Positions 1-6,254 of a stretch of DNA of 15,337 nucleotides are shown here, piece after piece. Position 1 is the first letter of the stretch, and the number at the start of each line of letters is the position of its first letter. The notes below the pieces were generated by a model that made no database searches, had not been told where the DNA came from, and was given only the letters and a program-made list of their open reading frames with translations. This DNA is from JBLNBU01 sp050260215 (GTDB lineage Bacteria > Pseudomonadota > Alphaproteobacteria > Rhodospirillales > Magnetospirillaceae): contig JBLNBU010000113.1 in the NCBI GenBank assembly GCA_050260215.1, forward strand, positions 1 through 15,337, in the 5' to 3' direction. The position numbers were made by a program, and so were the translations under genes.

Positions 1-158
1 GCGCCACCCTGCACGTCGAGGCCCTGTACGGCGACAACAGCCACCACATCGTCGAAAGCTGCTTCAAGGGCCTGGCGCGAAGCTTGCGCGAGGCGGTCGA
101 GATCGACCCCCGCAAGGCCGACGCGGTGCCGTCGACCAAGGGCACCTTGTCGTGCTGA
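1..158 (+). CDS. hisB: Imidazoleglycerol-phosphate dehydratase, C-terminal end (partial)
   Basis: This is the 3' end of a gene that starts before the window. It is read from base 3 to a TGA at 156-158 and gives about 51 residues. The visible part contains GDNSHHIVESCFK, the family's C-terminal His-His metal-binding motif, and ends in VPSTKGTL plus two extra residues, the usual HisB C-terminus. The enzyme dehydrates imidazole-glycerol phosphate to imidazole-acetol phosphate in histidine biosynthesis, in the cytoplasm. Its stop overlaps the first codons of hisH (7 bases shared), so the two genes are probably translationally coupled. Only the C-terminal quarter or so is visible, but the motif and the hisH neighbour make the assignment firm. 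Confidence 0.93.
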   Translation, partial: ATLHVEALYGDNSHHIVESCFKGLARSLREAVEIDPRKADAVPSTKGTLSC

Positions 159-796
159 TCGCCATCGTCGATTACGGCTCGGGCAATCTGCGCTCGGCCG
201 CCAAGGCGTTCGAGCGGGTGATCGCCGAGCAGGGCCTTGCCGCCACCGTGGCGGTCACCGCCGATGCCGAGGTGGTCGCCAAGGCCGACCGCATCGTCCT
301 GCCCGGGGTCGGCGCCTTCGCCGATTGCAAGGCGGGCCTGCAGGCCCTGCCCGGCATGGTCGATGCCCTGCGCGAGCAGGTGCTGGTGCGCGCCCGGCCG
401 TTCTTCGGCATCTGCGTCGGCATGCAGCTGCTGGCCACCTTGGGGCGCGAGCACGGCGAGCACGCCGGCCTGGGCTGGATCCCCGGCGAAGTGGTGCCCA
501 TCACCCCCACCGATCCGGCGCTGAAGGTGCCGCACATGGGCTGGAACGAACTGGTGTTCGAGCCGGGCGCCCATCCGCTGTTCACGGGCCTGCCCGCCGG
601 TGCGCATGCCTATTTCGTCCACAGCTACCGCTTCGCCTGCGCCGACGCCGCCGACCGGCTGGCCCATGTGGACTACGGCGGGCCGGTGACGGCGGCCATC
701 GGCCGCGGCCCCATCGTCGGCACCCAGTTCCATCCCGAGAAAAGCCAGGCGACCGGCCTCAAGGTCATCGCCAATTTCCTGGCCTGGCGCCCCTGA
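152..796 (+). CDS. hisH: Imidazole glycerol phosphate synthase, glutamine amidotransferase subunit HisH
   Basis: This 214-residue class I glutamine amidotransferase hydrolyses glutamine and channels ammonia to HisF, making imidazole-glycerol phosphate and AICAR. The start is GTG at 152, inside the end of hisB. It puts the family N-terminus (AIVDYGSGNLRS) at residue 4, which supports this start. The nucleophile elbow GICVGMQLL holds the catalytic Cys at about residue 88. His194 and Glu196 in GTQFHPEKSQ complete the triad. The oxyanion-strand motif PGVGAF lies at about 51-56. Length is normal for the family (about 200-215). Its partner hisF lies about 1.6 kb downstream, separated by an unrelated regulator and hisA. 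All catalytic residues are present. Confidence 0.97.
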   Translation: MLIAIVDYGSGNLRSAAKAFERVIAEQGLAATVAVTADAEVVAKADRIVLPGVGAFADCKAGLQALPGMVDALREQVLVRARPFFGICVGMQLLATLGREHGEHAGLGWIPGEVVPITPTDPALKVPHMGWNELVFEPGAHPLFTGLPAGAHAYFVHSYRFACADAADRLAHVDYGGPVTAAIGRGPIVGTQFHPEKSQATGLKVIANFLAWRP

Positions 797-1030
797 GGGC
801 AAAGTGCGCTTGGGTTGAAAAACAACCATTAGGGCTAGCCGAAAAAGCATATTTCTGAAAGAAATAGGGCCGGTCTAGACTATTTTTCTATATTGCAGGC
901 CAAAAGTGGTGGAGGTCATCCCAGGGCGAGCGTGCGCCCACCGCCGACATCCTGTATTGCGTGTAAAAATATATCGAAAAATGTCGAAATAGTTACTTGC
1001 ATATCTCCAAAGGTATTGATTTTCAAAGTC

Positions 1031-1058
1031 TTGCACTCTGTTCTCCGGCGATTATCAT
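1031..1058 (+). promoter_or_regulatory. Predicted promoter of the XRE-type regulator
   Basis: A -35-like TTGCAC (1031-1036) and a -10-like TATCAT (1053-1058) are separated by 16 bases. Transcription would begin near 1065, leaving a leader of about 28 bases before the TTG start at 1093. An imperfect inverted repeat, ATGGC (1059-1063) and GCCAT (1073-1077), lies just downstream and could be an autoregulatory operator. This is a pattern match only. Confidence 0.5.
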
Positions 1059-1080
1059 ATGGCCTCCATTTTGCCATGTC

Positions 1081-1086
1081 GGAGGA
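1081..1086 (+). promoter_or_regulatory. Strong Shine-Dalgarno that decides the TTG start of the regulator
   Basis: GGAGGA lies six bases before TTG at 1093. No comparable site precedes the earlier in-frame ATG at 997 or the later one at 1132. Residues encoded between 997 and 1092 are hydrophobic and unlike the family N-terminus. TTG at 1093 is therefore the preferred start. Confidence 0.75.
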
Positions 1087-1092
1087 ATTCCG

Positions 1093-1572
1093 TTGTCCAA
1101 GCCGAAGAAGCGCGTGTCCAGCCGCGGCCGTATGCCGTCGGGTGCGCCGAACCCCATCGATGTCCATGTGGGCGGCCGTGTTCGCCTGCGGCGCACGTTG
1201 CTCGGCATGAGCCAGGAAAAGCTGGGCGAGATGATCGGCCTGACCTTCCAGCAGGTGCAGAAGTACGAGCGCGGCGCCAACCGCATCAGCTGCTCGCGTC
1301 TGTTCGACCTGGCCCGCGTCCTCGACGTGCCGGTGTCGTTCTTCTATGACGACATGCCCGAGGAAGTGCAGCAGCAGTCGCCGGTCCACATCATCAAGGG
1401 CCCGACCCATCTGGCCGAGGAGGTCGCTCCCTTCGAGGCCGACCCCATGACCCGGCGCGAGACCCTGGAGTTGGTGCGCGCCTACTACAGCATCCGCGAT
1501 CCCCAGGTGCGCCGCCGCGTCTACGAGCTGGCCAAGACCCTGGCCATGGTCGAGGAAGCCAAGCAGGCTTGA
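1093..1572 (+). CDS. XRE-family helix-turn-helix transcriptional regulator (PraR-like)
   Basis: This 159-residue DNA-binding protein starts at TTG 1093, chosen for the strong ribosome-binding site. A basic N-terminal tail (1-20) leads into NPIDVHVGGRVRLRR, followed by an HTH_XRE domain at about 28-84. Its recognition-helix region is TFQQVQKYERG (51-61). The next segment, LDVPVSFFYDDMPEE, is characteristic of a conserved alphaproteobacterial group that includes rhizobial PraR-type repressors. The C-terminal half (about 110-155) is charged and helical, with no recognised ligand domain. It has its own predicted promoter and terminator, so it looks like an independent unit dropped between hisH and hisA. 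Family membership is firm. The regulon is unknown, and its position does not show that it controls histidine genes. Confidence 0.9.
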   Translation: MSKPKKRVSSRGRMPSGAPNPIDVHVGGRVRLRRTLLGMSQEKLGEMIGLTFQQVQKYERGANRISCSRLFDLARVLDVPVSFFYDDMPEEVQQQSPVHIIKGPTHLAEEVAPFEADPMTRRETLELVRAYYSIRDPQVRRRVYELAKTLAMVEEAKQA

Positions 1573-1619
1573 GAAGCGCTTCCCCGCTTGGTCTGATCGG
1601 CCGCATGGTGTAATGGAAC

Positions 1620-1646
1620 GTGGCCGGCTCTTCCCGAGCCGGCCGC
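1620..1646 (+). terminator. Rho-independent-type terminator after the XRE regulator
   Basis: A perfect 9-bp stem, GGCCGGCTC (1622-1630) and GAGCCGGCC (1636-1644), closes a five-base loop TTCCC. It is extended by a G-T wobble pair and a G-C pair at its base (1620-1646). The following TTTCTGTT is a short, imperfect T-run. It lies 48 bases after the regulator's stop and 22 bases before hisA, so it would end the regulator transcript. hisA would then need readthrough or a promoter I cannot identify. Confidence 0.65.
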
Positions 1647-1668
1647 TTTCTGTTCCGGGATGGCCGCC

Positions 1669-2388
1669 ATGATCCTTTTTCCCGCCATCGACCTCAAGGA
1701 CGGCAACTGCGTCCGCCTCAAGCTCGGGCTGATGGAGGAGGCGACCGTCTTCAACACCGATCCCGCCGCCCAGGCCCGCGCCTTCCGCGACGCCGGGGCC
1801 AAGTGGATCCACGTGGTCGACCTCAACGGTGCCTTCGCCGGCAAGCCTGTCAACGCCGCCGCGGTCGAGGCGATCCTGGCCGCGGTCGACGTCCCCGTCC
1901 AGCTGGGCGGCGGCATCCGCGACATGGCCACTATCGAGGCCTGGCTGGACCGCGGCGTGCGCCGGGTGATCCTGGGCACGGTGGCGCTGAAGGACCCGCA
2001 GTTGGTCAAGGACGCCTGCCGGCGTTTCCCCGGCCGCGTCGCCGTCGGCATCGACGCCAAGGGCGGCAAGGTCGCCGTCGAGGGCTGGGCCGAGACCTCG
2101 GAACTGACCGTGCTGGAATTGGCCCGCCAGTTCGAGGGCGCCGGGGTGGCGGCCATCATCTACACCGACATCGACCGCGACGGCGTGCTGGCCGGCCCCA
2201 ACGTCGAGGCCACCGCCGCCCTGGCGCGCGCCATCTCGATCCCGGTGATCGCCTCGGGCGGCGTCTCCTCGCTGGCCGACCTGGAACGCCTCAAGGCGGT
2301 GGGCGGCCTGGAAGGGGTGATCTCGGGCCGGGCGCTTTACGACGGCCGCATCGAGCTGGGGGCCGCGCTCGCCCTGCTGGGGGATTGA
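1669..2388 (+). CDS. hisA: Phosphoribosylformimino-5-aminoimidazole carboxamide ribotide isomerase HisA
   Basis: HisA is the (beta-alpha)8-barrel Amadori isomerase that converts ProFAR to PRFAR, the substrate of HisH-HisF. From ATG 1669 it has 239 residues and begins MILFPAIDLKDG, the family N-terminus. An in-frame ATG at 1660 would add only MAA and has no better ribosome site, so 1669 is preferred. GGGA lies eight bases before it. The paired catalytic aspartates fall at Asp8 (AIDLKDG) and Asp129 (GIDAKGGKV). Phosphate-binding loops are LGGGIRD (about 79-85) and IASGGVSS. TDIDRDG is also present. hisF starts five bases after the stop, so the genes are co-transcribed. Length is normal. Confidence 0.96.
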   Translation: MILFPAIDLKDGNCVRLKLGLMEEATVFNTDPAAQARAFRDAGAKWIHVVDLNGAFAGKPVNAAAVEAILAAVDVPVQLGGGIRDMATIEAWLDRGVRRVILGTVALKDPQLVKDACRRFPGRVAVGIDAKGGKVAVEGWAETSELTVLELARQFEGAGVAAIIYTDIDRDGVLAGPNVEATAALARAISIPVIASGGVSSLADLERLKAVGGLEGVISGRALYDGRIELGAALALLGD

Positions 2389-2392
2389 ACCG

Positions 2393-3154
2393 ATGCTGAA
2401 GATGCGCGTCATCCCCTGCCTGGACGTCAAGGACGGCCGCGTGGTCAAGGGCGTCAACTTCGTCGACCTGATCGACGCCGGCGATCCGGTCGAGCAGGCC
2501 AAGGTCTACGACCGCGAGGGCGCCGACGAGCTGACCTTTCTCGACATCACCGCCAGCCACGAGAACCGCGACACCATCTACGACGTGGTGCGGCGCACCG
2601 CCGAGGCGTGCTTCATGCCGCTGACCGTCGGCGGCGGCGTGCGCACCAACGACGACATCCGCAAGCTGCTGCTGGCCGGGGCCGACAAGGTGTCCATCAA
2701 CACCGCCGCCGTGCACCGCCCCGAATTCGTGCGCGAGGCGGCCGAGAAGTTCGGCAGCCAGTGCATCGTGGTGGCCATCGACGCCAAGCAGGTGGGCGAG
2801 AACCGCTTCGAAATCTTCACCCACGGCGGCCGCAACCCCACCGGCATCGACGCGGTCGAGTGGGCCCGGCGGATGACCGCCTACGGGGCGGGCGAAATCC
2901 TGCTCACCTCCATGGACCGCGACGGCACCAAGATCGGCTACAACCTGGCGCTGACCCGCGCGGTGGCCGACGCGGTGACGGTGCCGGTGATCGCCTCGGG
3001 CGGGGTGGGCAACCTCGACCACCTGGTCGACGGCATCCGCGAGGGGCACGCCACCGCGGTGCTGGCCGCCTCGATCTTCCATTTCGGCCTCTATTCCATC
3101 CGCCAGGCCAAGGAACACATGGCCGCCGCCGGCATCGCCGTCCGGCCGGTCTGA
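2393..3154 (+). CDS. hisF: Imidazole glycerol phosphate synthase, cyclase subunit HisF
   Basis: HisF is a 253-residue (beta-alpha)8-barrel that uses ammonia from HisH to cyclise PRFAR, giving imidazole-glycerol phosphate and AICAR. The start MLKMRVIPCLDVKDGRVVKG matches the family. The catalytic pair is Asp11 (CLDVKDG) and Asp130 (VAIDAK), the same positions as in the well-studied Thermotoga enzyme. Phosphate-binding GGGVR (about 80-84), TSMDRDGTK (about 172-180) and IASGGVGN are all present. It follows hisA by four bases and hisE starts 16 bases after its stop, so the three form one unit. Nothing is missing or unusual. Confidence 0.98.
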   Translation: MLKMRVIPCLDVKDGRVVKGVNFVDLIDAGDPVEQAKVYDREGADELTFLDITASHENRDTIYDVVRRTAEACFMPLTVGGGVRTNDDIRKLLLAGADKVSINTAAVHRPEFVREAAEKFGSQCIVVAIDAKQVGENRFEIFTHGGRNPTGIDAVEWARRMTAYGAGEILLTSMDRDGTKIGYNLALTRAVADAVTVPVIASGGVGNLDHLVDGIREGHATAVLAASIFHFGLYSIRQAKEHMAAAGIAVRPV

Positions 3155-3170
3155 ACCGGAAGTGAGCATC

Positions 3171-3485
3171 ATGATCGTCGACGAGCTTTACGCCGTGATC
3201 GCCGGGCGCAAGGGCGCCGACCCGGAAACCTCGTACACCGCCAAGCTGTTCGCCAAGGGGCGCGGCAAGATTGCCCAGAAGCTGGGCGAGGAGGCCATCG
3301 AGACGGTGGTCGCCGCCGTGTCGCAAGGCAAGCCCGAGGTGGTGGCCGAAAGCGCCGACCTGCTCTACCACCTGCTGGTGCTGTGGGCCGATTGCGGCGT
3401 CGACCCGGCCGAGGTGTGGGCCGAGTTGGCCCGGCGCCAGGGCGTCTCGGGCATCGACGAGAAGAATTCGCGTCCCAAGAAGTGA
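3171..3485 (+). CDS. hisE: Phosphoribosyl-ATP pyrophosphatase HisE
   Basis: HisE removes pyrophosphate from phosphoribosyl-ATP, the second step of histidine biosynthesis. From ATG 3171 it has 104 residues. A GTG at 3162 is in frame, but it lies inside the likely ribosome-binding site (GGAAGTGAG, 3158-3166), so ATG is preferred. The MazG-like all-alpha fold shows its metal ligands: KLGEEAIETV with Glu40, Glu41 and Glu44, then ESADLLYH with Glu60 and Asp63. It is a stand-alone HisE with no fused HisI (cyclohydrolase) domain, which must be encoded elsewhere. The HIT gene follows after 14 bases and is likely co-transcribed. Confidence 0.95.
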   Translation: MIVDELYAVIAGRKGADPETSYTAKLFAKGRGKIAQKLGEEAIETVVAAVSQGKPEVVAESADLLYHLLVLWADCGVDPAEVWAELARRQGVSGIDEKNSRPKK

Positions 3486-3499
3486 CGGAGGATTCCCGG

Positions 3500-3862
3500 A
3501 TGGCCTACGACCCCAACAACGTCTTCGCCCGCATCCTGCGCGGCGAGATTCCCTGCAAGAAGGTCTACGAGGACGACCACACCCTGGCGTTCCACGACAT
3601 CAACCCGCAGGCCCCGGTGCACGTGCTGGTGATCCCCAAGGCCGCCTACGTGTCCATGGAGGACTTTTCGGCCAACGCCTCCGACGCCGAGATCGCCGCC
3701 CTGTTCCGCGCAGTGTCCAAGGTCGCCGAGATGACGGGCGTCACCGAGCAGGGCTGGCGCATGCTGGCCAATATCGGCGCCAACGGCGGCCAGGAAGTCC
3801 CCCACCTCCACATCCATGTCTGCGGCGGCCGCCGCCTGGGGCGGATGATCGCCAAGGAGTAG
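3500..3862 (+). CDS. HIT-family (HINT/PKCI-like) nucleotide-binding hydrolase
   Basis: This 120-residue histidine-triad protein starts at ATG 3500, seven bases after a perfect GGAGGA (3487-3492). The signature HLHIHV sits at 102-107, with the triad at His102, His104 and His106. Upstream it has IPCKKVYEDD, then HDINPQAPVHVLVIPK, as in HINT-branch enzymes. These hydrolyse AMP-amine bonds such as adenosine phosphoramidates; the physiological substrate in bacteria is usually unknown. A HIT gene after hisE is a recurring alphaproteobacterial arrangement. It may clear adenylated by-products, but that is inference. Family assignment is firm and exact substrate is not assigned. Confidence 0.93.
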   Translation: MAYDPNNVFARILRGEIPCKKVYEDDHTLAFHDINPQAPVHVLVIPKAAYVSMEDFSANASDAEIAALFRAVSKVAEMTGVTEQGWRMLANIGANGGQEVPHLHIHVCGGRRLGRMIAKE

Positions 3863-3879
3863 GCGGTTCGCGGCCTGCC

Positions 3880-3951
3880 CGTCATGGCCGGGCTTGTCCC
3901 GGCCGTCCACGCGCGTCCGCGGACACTCGGGTCAAGCCCGAGGGTGACGGA
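3880..3951. repeat. Head-to-head pair of palindromic intergenic repeats
   Basis: Two hairpins lie between the convergent HIT gene and hypothetical gene. The left has stem GGCCGGG (3886-3892)/CCCGGCC (3898-3904) around CTTGT. The right has CTCGGG (3926-3931)/CCCGAG (3937-3942) around TCAAG. Read on the opposite strand, the right unit (GTCACCCTCGGGCTTGACCC) resembles the left unit (GTCATGGCCGGGCTTGTCCC), so they are inverted copies. A palindrome GTCCGCGGAC (3915-3924) lies between them. Similar GGGCTTG-type units are common in alphaproteobacterial intergenic DNA. They may act as a bidirectional terminator or RNA stabiliser. The type and orientation are seen; the function is inferred. Confidence 0.7.
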
Positions 3952-3977
3952 AAACCTTCATTCCGGTGCCGCAATCA

Positions 3978-4628
3978 TCACTTCTCCGCCGCCGCCAGGC
4001 CGCGGGCGGTCTCGATCAGCGCCTGGCGGACCTGGTTGGCCTGCGGCACCGAGGGTGCGGGCAGCTCGCCCACCGGGCGGATGATGCTGGCATGCCAGCC
4101 GTGCTGGCCCTCGGGCGTGCCCAGGAAGTGGGTCAACACCTTCATGGCCCCGGCCAGGGTCTTCAGCGTGCGCTGGTCGCCGTAGAAATGGTCCCAGGTC
4201 AGGTTGTTGCCGTGAATGACCAGCAGCGCCTGGATGATGGCCTTGCAGTGGCGGTCCAGGCCGTCGTAGCGGTCGCCCAGCGCGTGGGTGGCGAACTCGA
4301 AGTAGTTGGGCAGCCAGCCACGCTGGAACACCGGCTTGTCGCCGGTCAGCAGGTGCTCGAACGGACGCACCAGCAGGCGCTGGAACGGGTTGGAGCGGGC
4401 GCCCACGTTGCCCTTGGGCCGCGTGTGGTCCCGCCGGCACTGCTCTTCGTGGCGGCGGAAGGCGTCGTCCAGCGCAATGGTGCCCTGACCGACCAGCGCG
4501 GTGATGCGCTCGAGATCGCCGATGGACAGCATTCCGTCGCTGGCGCGTTCCCGCGCCAGGGTCATGATGACATTGGTGACGATCGCCGCCAGCTCGTGGC
4601 AGCGGGTCGATCCCCGACAGGCGTTCAT
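3978..4628 (-). CDS. Hypothetical protein, mostly helical, no recognised family
   Basis: I do not recognise this 216-residue protein. It starts at ATG (4626-4628), preceded by a GGGGA element (4632-4636). It appears soluble, with no signal peptide or long hydrophobic stretch. Features include a charged, His/Cys-bearing stretch DDAFRRHEEQCRRDH (about 54-68), an aromatic-rich middle (RGWLPNYFEFATHALGDRYD), and NNLTWDHFYGDQRTLKTL further on. It is the last gene of the minus-strand cluster that starts at timA, 86 bases after the small XRE gene. Codon use is like its neighbours, arguing against recent transfer. Coding status is supported by length, start site and tidy fit between neighbours. Function is unknown. 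Confidence 0.78.
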   Translation of the reverse strand: MNACRGSTRCHELAAIVTNVIMTLARERASDGMLSIGDLERITALVGQGTIALDDAFRRHEEQCRRDHTRPKGNVGARSNPFQRLLVRPFEHLLTGDKPVFQRGWLPNYFEFATHALGDRYDGLDRHCKAIIQALLVIHGNNLTWDHFYGDQRTLKTLAGAMKVLTHFLGTPEGQHGWHASIIRPVGELPAPSVPQANQVRQALIETARGLAAAEK

Positions 4629-4640
4629 GGGTCCCCAGAT

Positions 4641-4679
4641 CCCCAGTCGTACAGCCCGTTTCCCCGGGGCCGACTGTGG
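4641..4679 (-). other. Structured leader between the small XRE gene and the hypothetical gene
   Basis: The 86-base gap holds an interrupted stem: CAGTCG (4644-4649) pairs with CGACTG (4671-4676), with an inner GCCC (4654-4657)/GGGC (4667-4670). It has no trailing T-run in either direction, so it is not a classic terminator. It could be an attenuator-like leader or an operator for the adjacent XRE protein. Only the pairing is seen. Confidence 0.3.
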
Positions 4680-4714
4680 CGCAAATCAAGGACCCGTGCA
4701 ATCCGGACCTCCGC

Positions 4715-5065
4715 TTAGTCCCCCAGGGTGTCGATCAGCCGGCGCAGGGTGGCAGGCGGCAGGTGGCGGATGCGCCTGGCCAGCCGGTTGGCCAGTTCGG
4801 TCGCCTCGGGGGCCAGGCCGGAGGTATCGAGCACTACCTTGGGATGGGACAGCTCGGCCAAGGCCTTCAGCTCCTCGGCCTCGTCCCAGATGCAGCCGAG
4901 ATAGCCGCAGATCTGCATCACCAGGCCCGGCGCCGGCCGGCCGCGCCGGCCGTGCTCGAGGGCCGACAGATAGGCGGCCGACACGTGCAGGTCGGCGGCC
5001 ATCTGCTTGAGCTGGATGCCCTTGGCCTCGCGCAAGGTACGGACCTTGGCCCCGAACGGGGTCAT
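4715..5065 (-). CDS. Small XRE-family helix-turn-helix protein
   Basis: This 116-residue protein starts at ATG (5063-5065), overlapping the Smr gene's stop by four bases. The HTH_XRE domain fills residues 1-60: FGAKVRTLREAKGIQLKQMA, then the recognition region VSAAYLSALEHGRRGRP, then a third helix region ending CGYLGCIWDEAEEL. The C-terminal 45 residues form a charged helical tail (ELANRLARRIRHLPPATLRRL) without a known ligand domain. The start/stop overlap implies coupled translation with the Smr protein, and the pairing is common in Alphaproteobacteria. As the HTH is complete it should bind DNA, but targets cannot be read here; autoregulation of the operon is possible. Confidence 0.9.
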   Translation of the reverse strand: MTPFGAKVRTLREAKGIQLKQMAADLHVSAAYLSALEHGRRGRPAPGLVMQICGYLGCIWDEAEELKALAELSHPKVVLDTSGLAPEATELANRLARRIRHLPPATLRRLIDTLGD

Positions 5066-5637
5066 CCCCGCCTCCGCCGTACCAGCACGTACAGCGCGCC
5101 TTCGCCGCCGTGGCGGGGCTGGGCATAGGAAAAGCCGATGATGCGCTCGCGCAGCGGGGTCTGGTTCAGCCAGCGCGGCACCATGGCGCGCAGCACGCCG
5201 GCCCCTTCGCGCCCGCCCTTGCCGGTGATCACCAACAGGCAGCGCCGTCCGGCGTCGAACGAGCGGGTGATCAGGGCGGTGAGCGCCGCATGGGCCCCGT
5301 CCTGGGTCATGCCGTGCAGGTCCAGCCGGGCGTCGATGGCCATGTCGCCGCGCTTCATGCGCTCGGCCGAGCGCTTGTCCAGGCCGGGCGCGTTGCCGTG
5401 GCCCAGCTCGGGCGCCGGCCGCGGGCGCGGCGGAATTTGTTGCGGCTGGTAAACGACCTCGGCGCGGACGGGGGGCGGCGGCGCAGGCGCGGGGGCTTCT
5501 GCCGTGTCCTCGTCCGGCGCCAGCTCGCGGCCGGGCAGCGGTATGGCGTCGCGCACCACCGCGCGCCAGATCCGTGCCTCCTCGGGGGTGATCACCCGGC
5601 GCCGGGCGGGCCGGCCGGCGGGCGCATCGCGGCTCAT
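5062..5637 (-). CDS. Smr-domain protein (Smr/MutS2 family)
   Basis: This 191-residue protein has a C-terminal Smr domain at about 103-190. Landmarks are LDLHGMTQ (105-112), VITGKGG (136-142) and RHGGEGALYVLVRR (175-188), matching the conserved LDLHG, TGxG and HGGxGA motifs. The N-terminal 100 residues are low in complexity, rich in proline and alanine (PAPAPPPP), and probably a disordered linker. Stand-alone Smr proteins have been linked to DNA or RNA nicking and, in E. coli SmrB, to cleavage of mRNA at collided ribosomes. The substrate here cannot be told from sequence. It is coupled by ATGA overlaps to the membrane-protein gene upstream and the XRE gene downstream. Confidence 0.93.
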   Translation of the reverse strand: MSRDAPAGRPARRRVITPEEARIWRAVVRDAIPLPGRELAPDEDTAEAPAPAPPPPVRAEVVYQPQQIPPRPRPAPELGHGNAPGLDKRSAERMKRGDMAIDARLDLHGMTQDGAHAALTALITRSFDAGRRCLLVITGKGGREGAGVLRAMVPRWLNQTPLRERIIGFSYAQPRHGGEGALYVLVRRRRG

Positions 5638-6209
5638 GGCAGGGGCTCGACCGACTGGCCGGGCTCGATGATCTCGGGTTCCGGCGGCGGTGGGGCCGGT
5701 CTGGCCGGGGGCGGCAGTTCGGAGGTGGGCTTGGGCGGTTCAGGCGGCGGTTCGCCCAGGTTGCGCCGCGCGAACTTGCGCCAGTCGCCCTTGGGAGCCA
5801 GGCAGGGCGGCTCGGCCGACTGCTCCAGCACCAATGCGACGCCGCCCATTTGCCACACCGTCTGCCAGTGCGCCGGACTTTCCAGCATGTAGTCGACGGC
5901 GCGCTGTCGCAGCCGCCAGGCGACGAAGTGCTTGGTGCCGAACACGTGGGTCAAGGTGCACAGCGTCATGGCGACGATGCCGACGGCGACGCCCAGGAAC
6001 AGCAGCAGCAGCAGCGCCAGCGACATCAGCCCCAGCAGCGGCGCCAAATGGTCCCATGGCTGGTGCAGGGGCGAGCCCTGGTAGTCCAGCAGGCGCGCGT
6101 CGGTATAGACGGCGACGCGCTTGGCCCGCACGGCGGCCTTCAGCTGCTCGTGCAGCTGTTCATCCTCGCGGGCCTTGCGGGTGCGGAACTCGGCGATCAA
6201 CTGGCTCAT
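5634..6209 (-). CDS. Membrane-anchored protein with proline-rich tail, unknown function
   Basis: From ATG 6209 it has 191 residues; an in-frame TTG at 6218 would add three. An N-terminal charged helical region (1-45) precedes a strongly hydrophobic segment at about 54-85 (LAPLLGLMSLALLLLLFLGV). This is one long or two close membrane helices. A basic stretch follows (AWRLRQRAVDYML), then a globular part with WQTVWQMGGVALVLEQ. The last 40 residues are proline-rich (EPPPEPPKPTSELPPPARP). I do not recognise a named family. Its place between mltA and smr suggests a conserved envelope-associated unit. It has no signal peptide; topology is unclear. Coding confidence is high because of position, frame and overlaps. 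Confidence 0.82.
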   Translation of the reverse strand: MSQLIAEFRTRKAREDEQLHEQLKAAVRAKRVAVYTDARLLDYQGSPLHQPWDHLAPLLGLMSLALLLLLFLGVAVGIVAMTLCTLTHVFGTKHFVAWRLRQRAVDYMLESPAHWQTVWQMGGVALVLEQSAEPPCLAPKGDWRKFARRNLGEPPPEPPKPTSELPPPARPAPPPPEPEIIEPGQSVEPLP

Positions 6210-6254
6210 GGCCGGCAAGGATGGACAAGGCCCGGCCGGATGGCAAGGGGGCGG

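Larger units (their letters stand above)
797..1092. other. AT-rich intergenic region between hisH and an XRE regulator
   Basis: This roughly 300-base gap is far richer in A and T than the surrounding genes. I see no convincing gene in it. It holds two small hairpins: GGTTG/CAACC at 813-827, and a 7-bp stem TATTTCT/AGAAATA at 850-866. Neither is followed by a run of T. It also has two direct copies of TCGAAA spaced exactly 10 bases apart (974-979 and 984-989), several TTGC-containing steps, and a promoter candidate just before the regulator. The composition and repeats suggest a regulatory region, possibly with more than one protein-binding site. A small RNA cannot be excluded from sequence alone. 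Confidence 0.6.

Noticed and set aside
813..866. Small hairpins just after hisH as terminators
   Set aside because: Stems are only 5 and 7 bp, AT-rich, and no T-run follows them.
893..1210. Plus-strand open frame across the AT-rich gap
   Set aside because: It overlaps the real regulator in another frame, has no ribosome-binding site and no conserved pattern.
1605..1646. tRNA-like GGTGTAATGG string before hisA
   Set aside because: The string recalls a tRNA D-loop, but no acceptor stem, anticodon arm or T-loop follows. The rest is a terminator hairpin.
916..2502. Long open frame on the minus strand (528 codons)
   Set aside because: It lies antisense to the XRE regulator and hisA, and has a His/Gly/Asp-rich composition typical of a shadow frame in GC-rich DNA.
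2291..3172. Minus-strand open frame over hisF
   Set aside because: Antisense to a complete, motif-perfect hisF; no family resemblance.
3863..3977. Possible CRISPR repeats
   Set aside because: Only two inverted units, no regularly spaced direct repeats and no cas genes in the window.
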